Below, one piece after another: positions 6,264-11,715 of a stretch of DNA of 11,715 nt (positions are counted from its first letter, which is position 1; every line of letters begins with the position of its first letter). The notes under the pieces were generated by a model. That model did not search any database and was not told the DNA's origin. It saw nothing but the letters and a program-made list of their open reading frames with translations. Origin of the DNA: CAZZIZ01 sp964654535 (GTDB lineage Bacteria > Bacteroidota > Bacteroidia > Chitinophagales > UBA2359); contig CAZZIZ010000108.1 of assembly GCA_964654535.1 (NCBI GenBank), positions 1 to 11,715 on the forward strand, in the 5' to 3' direction. The translations under genes were made by a program, and so were the position numbers.

Positions 6264-7919
6264 ATGGCCATTGTAGCAAAGCATTTAGAGTTAATAGAAC
6301 AAGCCATTAAGGCTATTGAAGAGCGCAGCTTTTTCACGGCATTTCCAGAACACCCGAAGGCCTACGATGAATCATTATTTATCGAAGGCCGAACCGCATA
6401 CGAAGGCCTAGAGCATAAAGCTTTCGAGGCTTTGTTGCCTGCTACATCTGCAGAATTTATTGGCGAGGAGGTTTCTCCCTATACCCTAGAAGAACTCGGG
6501 ATTACTTACCCCAAGTACGAAGCAACTAGTTTAGTGGAAAATGCACAGCTTGCATTTAGTTCCCTTCGCAAACTGCACTGGGAAGAGCGCGCTTCCATTC
6601 TAATGAATGCAATGGAGCGTATTAAAAAGCGTTTTTTCGAAATAGGCATAGCTGGATTGCACACAACTGGGCAAGCCTTCGTAATGTCATTCCAAGCAAA
6701 CGGACCGCACGCTCTTGATCGTGCATTAGAGGTTGTAGCTATGGCGGTCAAATCTTTTCGCGCCTATCCAGAGAGAATTGACTACGAAAAACCAATGGGA
6801 CGCACAATGTTGCGCTATGCAAAAACCTACCAACCCGTTTCGAAAGGAGTAGGATTGGTTGTGGCCTGTTCTACCTTTCCTACTTGGAATTCGGCACCTG
6901 GAATTTTTGCCAATCTCATTTCAGGAAATTCGGTTGTCGTAAAGCCACACCCCAAAGCGGTTTTGCCTTTGGCCATTTTTGTAGAAGAAATACAACAAGC
7001 TTTTAAGGATGCAGGACAAGACCCGCTTTCAATTCAACTAGCCGCAGATTCTTCCGACAAACCAATAACAAAAGAGCTCGCCGAAAATGAAAAAGTAAAG
7101 CTCATTGACTATACCGGCGGAAGTGCCTTTGCAAATTACCTCGAAGGCCTGACTGGTAAAACACTTTTTACCGAAAAGTCAGCCATCAACTCAGTCTTAG
7201 TGCACAGCTCAAAAGACCTCAGAGAATCCATGCGTAATTTGGCATTCAGTGCCAGCCTTTATTCTGGTCAAATGTGCACCGGCCCACAAAACGTTTTCAT
7301 TCCTGAAACTGGCGTGTACGATGATAACGAGTTGGTAGATTTTGAAACTGTCGTCGACCTTTTACAAAACGAGATAGCCAGCTTTGCTTATAATCAAAAG
7401 CTTGCAGCAGGTACAATGGGTACTGTGCAAAACCAAAAAACAATTGATAGAATAGATGCGCTTGAAAACAAGAGCTATAAAGAAGTTTTAGCGCCACCCA
7501 AGATCACAAACCCTGAGTTTGCAAAAGCCAGAATGCGCGCCATAAAGATATTACAAGTAGATGCTCAAGACTATGAGGCCTACGCGAAAGAACTTTTTGG
7601 GCCAATTTTAATTGTCGTGAAAACCAAGGATATTCAAGAAGCAATTAGCCTGGCTAAAAAAATAGCCTTGGAAAAAGGAGCTATCACCTGTAGCGCTTAT
7701 ACCACCAACGAAGAAGTGGAGACTCAAATTATCGATGAAATGAATGCTGCCTTTACGCCCGTAAGTGTAAACATGAACGGTTACGCACTGGTCAATCAAC
7801 ACGCCGCCTTCTCCGATTTTCACGTTTCTGGGGGCAATCCCAGTGGCAACGCTAGCTTCACCGATGAGCAGTTTATTCAGCGCCGATTCGTCTGGATTGG
7901 CAATCGCAGTCTCTTGTGA
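6264..7919 (+). CDS. paaN: PaaN-type aldehyde dehydrogenase (phenylacetic acid degradation)
   Basis: This 551-residue NAD(P)-dependent aldehyde dehydrogenase resembles the PaaN family, whose members run to about 550 residues and lack the MaoC hydratase half of PaaZ. Visible features are the cofactor-binding core with VVACSTFPTWNSAPGIFANL and SVVVKPHP (about 195-235), the TGGSAFANYL segment that corresponds to the coenzyme loop, FTEKSAINSVLV, and the catalytic loop SGQMCTGPQN with Cys338. Near the C-terminus, ELFGPILIVV is the usual aldehyde dehydrogenase motif. In known pathways the partner reaction is oxidation of the ring-opened semialdehyde CoA ester. No other paa gene is in this window, so the substrate here is inferred from family alone. 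ATG 6264 gives the full family N-terminus. Confidence 0.85.
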   Translation: MAIVAKHLELIEQAIKAIEERSFFTAFPEHPKAYDESLFIEGRTAYEGLEHKAFEALLPATSAEFIGEEVSPYTLEELGITYPKYEATSLVENAQLAFSSLRKLHWEERASILMNAMERIKKRFFEIGIAGLHTTGQAFVMSFQANGPHALDRALEVVAMAVKSFRAYPERIDYEKPMGRTMLRYAKTYQPVSKGVGLVVACSTFPTWNSAPGIFANLISGNSVVVKPHPKAVLPLAIFVEEIQQAFKDAGQDPLSIQLAADSSDKPITKELAENEKVKLIDYTGGSAFANYLEGLTGKTLFTEKSAINSVLVHSSKDLRESMRNLAFSASLYSGQMCTGPQNVFIPETGVYDDNELVDFETVVDLLQNEIASFAYNQKLAAGTMGTVQNQKTIDRIDALENKSYKEVLAPPKITNPEFAKARMRAIKILQVDAQDYEAYAKELFGPILIVVKTKDIQEAISLAKKIALEKGAITCSAYTTNEEVETQIIDEMNAAFTPVSVNMNGYALVNQHAAFSDFHVSGGNPSGNASFTDEQFIQRRFVWIGNRSLL

Positions 7920-7947
7920 ATTAGCCCGACAATTCTGTCAAAAAGTT

Positions 7948-7976
7948 AAAAAGCGGCAGCTATCAACAGCTTTTTT
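7948..7976 (+). terminator. weak terminator-like hairpin after paaN
   Basis: AAAAAGC (7948-7954) pairs with GCTTTTT (7969-7975), with a 14-base loop and a six-T run (7971-7976). The stem is mostly A-T, so termination would be partial. It ends where the next promoter box starts. Confidence 0.35.
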
Positions 7977-7983
7977 ACATTTG
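7976..7983 (+). promoter_or_regulatory. promoter box TACATTTG for the T9SS-secreted protein
   Basis: TACATTTG is a perfect TAnnTTTG match in the paaN to 8047 gap, 63 bases before the ATG. It follows the weak hairpin, which supports a separate transcription unit. No good -33 TTTG is seen. Confidence 0.45.
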
Positions 7984-8046
7984 GTGGACAGCCTTTACCC
8001 CCACTGCCTGCATCAATGGTCTATTATTGAGACTCAATTATCCCTG

Positions 8047-9519
8047 ATGAATCGTTTCTTTCTATTCGCCTGCCTCTTGCTTTCTAACCCTCTCTTGGCT
8101 CAGTTTGAACAAGCTGAAACGCACATACTAACAAACGACACCTTAGTAGAGTTCGCGACGGATCAATCCATTATGACCGACCCGAACAATAATCTGCACG
8201 TGTTGTATTTAAGCGAACGAGAAGACAGTGTCGGCTTCAATATTTTTTATGACCGTCGAGATCCGGATGGCATTTGGAATGGAGCCACTCAGATAAACAA
8301 CGATAATACTCCAGTTTGGGATGCTGCGCTGGCAGCAGTACAAACGGATTCCTTTCACGTGGCGTGGATTGGAGAAGGTGCTCAAAGTCGAGAGTTGTTT
8401 GTAACAACATTTAGAGGCGTTACAAAAATAGAAAGACAGGTTACCGACAACACGACTGAAGAGTACGACCCAACAACTTTTGTAGACGATCAGGGATATT
8501 TACATATCGCCTGGGCTGGTTTTGATACTGATAGCCTGCCGAAGATATTCTACGCCAACAATGCCTTCCAAGACACACTCATTGCGCAGAAGTTAACCTT
8601 CAGTAGCCCGGGAGAATTCGTTGATCGTAGTCGCCCCAGTTTGGCAATCACAGATGGAGGAATGGCCCACGTGGTATTTAAAAGCGACCTAAACAACCAA
8701 AGCCTGCAGTACATATTCAACCAAGGATTAAACAACCAGTTTTGGTCTACCAACTTTGTTCCCAGCGAGAACGAGCTCGACCTCTATGCATTCCTAGCAG
8801 TTGGAAACGATAACCTATTGCATATGGCTTTTGCGGGTGAGGGAACGGCAGGCGATCCCCAACGAATTTCTTACACAAACAAAACGCCCAACTCAAGTGG
8901 CAATTGGAATGATCAGTTTCTGGTCGACGAAGACCAGCTCGGTAATTTAATGTCTCTCGATGTAGATAGCGAGGGCAATGCCCACGTTGCAATCAATGAA
9001 GTTCAAGACAGCATACCGCAGGGCAACCTGCTTTACGCCAATAACTTTGGTGAGGTCTGGAATGTTATTGAGCTCATAGAAGACGAACAAACTTTCGACG
9101 GACGCATTATAATCGATAATGTCGATCAAGGATATGTCTTAGCCGCAAGAACCAACGACAGTATTCCTGGGTCGGAGCTAATTGTCTACGGAAACCCAAT
9201 TTCTATGTTCACCGAAGCCCCAGTAGATACGATGATGGATTCCATGATGATGAATGTCGGTATTGTCCAAAACCATTTGCTTGATTGGACTGTCGCGCCA
9301 AACCCAAGTAGCGATTTCGTAGACATCATTTTCCCATTGGGCTCAAACGAAAACCAGTGGACGCTATATGATGCCAGTGGGCAAAGAGTCATGACAAACC
9401 AATGCAATGGCTGTTTTGAAACAAATCTAGTCGTTAAAGATTTACCAAGTGGCGTCTTCTTGCTGCATGTAGTTAGTGATGGTATCCACTTGAGCGAAAA
9501 AATAATGGTTGGTTTCTAA
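8047..9519 (+). CDS. T9SS-secreted protein with seven-fold propeller-like repeats
   Basis: This 490-residue exported protein starts with a signal peptide (MNRFFLFACLLLSNPLLAQ, cleavage near residue 18). The body carries a recurring motif of a Gly/Asn turn, then H-V/I/M-x-x, with the His at residues 51, 104, 153, 208, 259 and 313 and a Tyr at 363. The spacing of 49-55 is what a seven-bladed beta-propeller would give. Residues about 414-490 form a Por-type C-terminal sorting domain (WTVAPNPSSDFVDI, LYDASGQRV, LPSGVFLLHV, EKIMVGF), which directs type IX secretion across the outer membrane. An in-frame GTG at 7843 would lengthen it into paaN, but only ATG 8047 places the signal peptide at the N-terminus. 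No catalytic residues are recognised; the role could be binding or hydrolysis of an extracellular ligand. Confidence 0.88.
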   Translation: MNRFFLFACLLLSNPLLAQFEQAETHILTNDTLVEFATDQSIMTDPNNNLHVLYLSEREDSVGFNIFYDRRDPDGIWNGATQINNDNTPVWDAALAAVQTDSFHVAWIGEGAQSRELFVTTFRGVTKIERQVTDNTTEEYDPTTFVDDQGYLHIAWAGFDTDSLPKIFYANNAFQDTLIAQKLTFSSPGEFVDRSRPSLAITDGGMAHVVFKSDLNNQSLQYIFNQGLNNQFWSTNFVPSENELDLYAFLAVGNDNLLHMAFAGEGTAGDPQRISYTNKTPNSSGNWNDQFLVDEDQLGNLMSLDVDSEGNAHVAINEVQDSIPQGNLLYANNFGEVWNVIELIEDEQTFDGRIIIDNVDQGYVLAARTNDSIPGSELIVYGNPISMFTEAPVDTMMDSMMMNVGIVQNHLLDWTVAPNPSSDFVDIIFPLGSNENQWTLYDASGQRVMTNQCNGCFETNLVVKDLPSGVFLLHVVSDGIHLSEKIMVGF

Positions 9520-9557
9520 CCCCCTTTTTGCGCTATTCTTTCTTACCTTTTCAGGTA

Positions 9558-10652
9558 ATGAAAAAAACTTTGCTACTGCTGTTTCTTACGCTAAGCTCCT
9601 GTGCGCAACAGGACATGCAAGAACTCTTAGAACAAATAAACTTACCCGAAGGTTATAAAATTGAGCTCTATGCGCAAGGCGTAATCAACGCGCGTATGAT
9701 GTGTCGTGGCGACAACGGAACCATCTTCGTTGGTAGCAGGCGCGAGGGGTCGGTCTACGCCCTGCGAGACAATGACCAGGACTTTGTTGCCGAATCGGTT
9801 CAAAACGTAGCCTGTGACTTGTATATGCCCAATGGAGTCGCATTTCGCGATGGCAATCTATATGTAGCTGAAGTAAACAAAGTGTGGCGATACGACAACA
9901 TAGAAAAAGCGCTACCCGAAATACCCGAGCCAGTTTTAATCACCGATAAACTGCCCAGCGATGGCCACCACGGTTGGAAGTTCATTCGCTTTGGGCCCGA
10001 TGGCAAACTATATGTTCCAATAGGCGCGCCCTGCAATATCTGTTTGAAAGAAGAACCAGTATACGCCAGCATTTGCCGTATGAATCCGGACGGGTCAGAC
10101 TTTGAGGTCTATGCCCACGGCGTGCGCAACACGGTAGGTTTCGACTGGCATCCATCAACAGGCGAGTTATACTTCGGCGACAACGGACGCGACTGGATGG
10201 GCGACGATATGCCGCCCTGTGAGTTAAACAGAGCAACTAAAATCGGTCAGCACTTTGGCTACCCCTGGTGTCACGGTGGAAAGTATCTCGACGACGAAAT
10301 AACCGGTAGGGCTTGCGATGAGTTTACTGCACCAGCACAAAACCTCGGAGCGCACGTTGCTCCAGTTGGAATGCGCTTTTATACCGGCACCATGTTGCCC
10401 AAAGAAACCCACAACCAAATCATATTATGCGAGCACGGTAGCTGGAACCGTGAGCAAAAAGTCGGCTATCGCCTGGTCCTACTTTCACTCAACAATAAAG
10501 GAGAAGTAGTCTCGTACAAGCCCTTTATAGACGGTTGGTTACAAAACGAAAACTCAATTGGCCGCCCTGCCGATATAGAAGTTCTGCCAGATGGCTCCCT
10601 CCTTATAAGCGACGATTTAAACGGTGTAATTTATCGCGTGAGTAGAAAATAA
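9558..10652 (+). CDS. PQQ-type sugar dehydrogenase lipoprotein (GSDH / L-sorbosone dehydrogenase-like)
   Basis: This 364-residue protein has a lipoprotein signal ending in lipobox LSSC (Cys15), so it is probably anchored in the periplasm or outer membrane. The body is a beta-propeller of the soluble glucose/sorbosone dehydrogenase family, with LPEGYKIELYAQGV at the start, PNGVAFRDGNLYVAE, DGHHGWKFIRFGPDGKLYVPIG (His137, His138), AHGVRNTVGFDWHPSTGELYFGDNGRDW and a closing PADIEVLPDGSLLISDDLNGVIYRV. Family members oxidise sugars using pyrroloquinoline quinone. The GHHGW motif replaces the HNGG of classical sGDH and fits the sorbosone-dehydrogenase-like branch. Nine Cys outside the lipobox, including PCNIC, suggest disulfides. 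The start is ATG 9558, because an upstream in-frame codon at 9528 would bury the signal. The 38-base gap suggests it may share a transcript with the preceding gene. Confidence 0.85.
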   Translation: MKKTLLLLFLTLSSCAQQDMQELLEQINLPEGYKIELYAQGVINARMMCRGDNGTIFVGSRREGSVYALRDNDQDFVAESVQNVACDLYMPNGVAFRDGNLYVAEVNKVWRYDNIEKALPEIPEPVLITDKLPSDGHHGWKFIRFGPDGKLYVPIGAPCNICLKEEPVYASICRMNPDGSDFEVYAHGVRNTVGFDWHPSTGELYFGDNGRDWMGDDMPPCELNRATKIGQHFGYPWCHGGKYLDDEITGRACDEFTAPAQNLGAHVAPVGMRFYTGTMLPKETHNQIILCEHGSWNREQKVGYRLVLLSLNNKGEVVSYKPFIDGWLQNENSIGRPADIEVLPDGSLLISDDLNGVIYRVSRK

Positions 10653-10690
10653 TTCAAGTTCTTCTGCGCCGACCCCTATTTGCCTTTGCC

Positions 10691-10719
10691 ACTACTGCGA
10701 ACACGAGCGCGCAAGTAGT
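10691..10719 (+). terminator. possible terminator or 3' UTR hairpin after the dehydrogenase
   Basis: ACTACTGCG (10691-10699) pairs with CGC-A-AGTAGT (10710-10719), giving nine pairs with one bulged A and a 10-base loop. The bases that follow (TTACGTTAAC) are not a T-run, so it may be an mRNA 3' end structure rather than an intrinsic terminator. Confidence 0.3.
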
Positions 10720-10780
10720 TTACGTTAACATATTAAGAAGCTCGTTCATCCCATTAAAAGCAGCGTTCAATCATTACAGC

Positions 10781-10811
10781 TTGTCTGCATAGTTATTCCG
10801 TCATACTTTAG
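10781..10811 (+). promoter_or_regulatory. candidate promoter for the last gene (TTG ... TACTTTAG)
   Basis: TACTTTAG (10804-10811) matches 7 of 8 positions of TAnnTTTG, and a TTG at 10781-10783 lies 23 bases upstream, about the distance expected for the -33 element. The predicted transcript start would fall at or just before the palindrome at 10819-10830. Confidence 0.4.
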
Positions 10812-10818
10812 GTTAAAC

Positions 10819-10830
10819 AGGTTGCAACCT
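10819..10830. promoter_or_regulatory. 12-bp perfect palindrome AGGTTGCAACCT, possible operator
   Basis: AGGTTGCAACCT is a perfect palindrome placed immediately downstream of the candidate -7 box and 27 bases before the ATG at 10858. Position and symmetry fit a dimeric repressor site, but a small RNA hairpin or chance are alternatives. I do not recognise it as a named operator. Confidence 0.3.
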
Positions 10831-10857
10831 ATTTTTAACTTAATTAATCGACACATC

Positions 10858-11655
10858 ATGAAAAATTATTTACTTCTCCCATTATTACTATTACTCCCGT
10901 TTTCTTTAGGAGCGCAATCTCTTTTTGGATCATTCAAAGTGAAGAAAGTTGGACTCGCCGCCGGTTTTGATCAAGATCGCCTGAAAGGGCTAAGTCACAA
11001 CTATATTTTAAGCACAGCGCGAAATCAAAGCAATGCGAACTTTGAAGACGTGCCGTTTGCTACAGATGATATGCAGAGTATGACCTGCGAAAATCCTAAT
11101 CTTAGAGCAGAAATCACATTAAGCCATCCTGCCCTTATCAATAGCGAGTTGCGTCTTGGGCTCAATGCTATGATTCAAAGAGCAGATGCAGTTAACTATT
11201 GGGGCGAACAAACAGATAGAGGAAGGGAAAGCCTAAAAATTCAATCTTGGACTAACGAAATTGCACTAGAAGCAGCTTGGATTAAGTACTGGAATGCAGG
11301 CATATTTAATGTCCACGCGGGTCCAGGTACAAATCTAGGATATACTTTCTCCGGAGTTGTAAGCATCGATGGAGAATACCTCACTATGGATGAAGACAAC
11401 AAACTGCAATCCAGAGTTGAGGCTTCCGAAAATGGATTGCTTGTTCTGGAGGACTACGATGAATATCTCAGATCAAAGAATGCTGTTCACCAGCGACTTT
11501 ATCTCACTGGTGGCGTTGGCTTAACACTTGCAGATAGGTTGGAAATCAGTCTTGATGGACGTTACGGTTACGGTTATCGTGCCATTCGTGGAGCAGGTTT
11601 CCAAGGAACGCAGTTGCGATCATTTGGAATTTCCGCTCATTGGATATTAAACTAA
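10858..11655 (+). CDS. exported protein of unknown function, possibly an outer-membrane beta-barrel
   Basis: This is a 265-residue protein with a clear signal peptide (MKNYLLLPLLLLLPFSLGAQ, likely cleavage after Ala19). The mature part shows alternating hydrophobic and polar stretches that look like amphipathic strands: LRAEITLSHPAL, ELRLGLNAMIQRA, NEIALEAAWIKYW, VHAGPGTNLGYTFSG, LYLTGGVGLTLADRLEISLDGRYGYGYRA, and a final strand LRSFGISAHWILN. This is typical of small outer-membrane barrels of Bacteroidota, but I do not recognise a specific family. The acidic segment around residues 175-205 could be a surface loop. An upstream in-frame TTG at 10822 would add 12 polar residues before the signal and lies inside the palindrome, so ATG 10858 is preferred. 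It probably has its own promoter, separate from the dehydrogenase. Confidence 0.75.
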   Translation: MKNYLLLPLLLLLPFSLGAQSLFGSFKVKKVGLAAGFDQDRLKGLSHNYILSTARNQSNANFEDVPFATDDMQSMTCENPNLRAEITLSHPALINSELRLGLNAMIQRADAVNYWGEQTDRGRESLKIQSWTNEIALEAAWIKYWNAGIFNVHAGPGTNLGYTFSGVVSIDGEYLTMDEDNKLQSRVEASENGLLVLEDYDEYLRSKNAVHQRLYLTGGVGLTLADRLEISLDGRYGYGYRAIRGAGFQGTQLRSFGISAHWILN

Positions 11656-11661
11656 TTTTCT

Positions 11662-11715
11662 GGGCGTGCCCCCTTCTGCTTTCAGCAAGGGGTCGGGCTT
11701 TCGCCAGTCGCTCTT
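11662..11715. repeat. GC-rich hairpin element at the window edge (GGGCGTGCCC ... GGTCGGGC)
   Basis: GGGCGTGCCC (11662-11671) is followed by a hairpin pairing CCCCTTCTG (11670-11678) with CAG-C-AAGGGG (11683-11692), with one bulged C and loop CTTT. GTCGGGCTTTCGCC comes next, and the stretch runs off the window. The GGGC and GCCC blocks allow alternative pairings, including with GGGC at 11695-11698. From memory, elements of the form GGGCGT...GTCGGGC recur between genes in many Bacteroidota genomes. It may also serve as the terminator of the preceding gene. Confidence 0.5.

Noticed and set aside
7843..8046. GTG-started extension of the secreted protein overlapping the end of paaN
   Set aside because: It would put 68 residues ahead of a clear signal peptide and overlap a conserved aldehyde dehydrogenase C-terminus. 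A perfect promoter box at 7976 lies inside it.
9544..9551. TACCTTTT as a promoter for the sugar dehydrogenase
   Set aside because: It is only six bases from the ATG, so the message would be leaderless or start inside the gene. Transcription from the upstream gene is simpler.
9528..9557. Ten-residue N-terminal extension of the sugar dehydrogenase
   Set aside because: ATG 9558 begins a textbook lipoprotein signal (MKKTLLLL ... LSSC). The extension would move it inward.
10660..10690. Inverted decayed copy of the right-edge GGGGTCGGGC element (minus strand reads GGGGTCGGCGC)
   Set aside because: The match is only about ten bases and the neighbouring blocks are in a different order, so chance is likely.

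Overview
The window looks like chromosomal DNA of a Bacteroidota bacterium of moderate GC, probably a Saprospiria, Cytophagia or Flavobacteriia-type marine lineage. Four observations support this. One gene ends in a type IX secretion (Por) C-terminal sorting domain. Several genes are preceded by the Bacteroidota -7 box TAnnTTTG, with no Shine-Dalgarno sequence. Exported proteins carry typical short signal peptides ending in AQ. A helix-hairpin-helix domain of a kind I associate with Bacteroidota sits at the end of the first gene. All eight convincing genes lie on the + strand. I see no tRNA, rRNA, CRISPR array, transposase or phage gene.

Layout: a terminator-like hairpin (46-90), probably closing an upstream gene, is followed by a TACCTTTG promoter and lysS (142-2706). 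This lysyl-tRNA synthetase carries a 350-residue C-terminal extension made of an Ala/Pro linker, Val/Glu/Lys repeats, a coiled coil, a histone-H1-like Lys-rich stretch and a helix-hairpin-helix domain. Next come two tandem paralogous membrane zinc metallopeptidases of the YugP/DUF2230 type (2751-3440 and 3500-4192), each ending in a hairpin terminator. A two-gene unit follows: an exported TPR protein (4353-5468) and an overlapping YafK-like L,D-transpeptidase (5455-6204), which points to cell-wall work.

The second half holds a PaaN-type aldehyde dehydrogenase (6264-7919), a T9SS-secreted protein with a seven-fold repeat that looks like a beta-propeller (8047-9519), a PQQ-type sugar dehydrogenase lipoprotein (9558-10652), and an exported, possibly beta-barrel protein (10858-11655). 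A GC-rich hairpin element (11662-11715) runs off the right edge.

Most of the window is ordinary housekeeping and envelope gene content. The feature that stands out is the LysRS fused to a chromatin-protein-like, nucleic-acid-binding tail. Six of the eight encoded proteins are predicted to be in the membrane or exported, so the neighbourhood leans toward the envelope, but no single pathway links all the genes.
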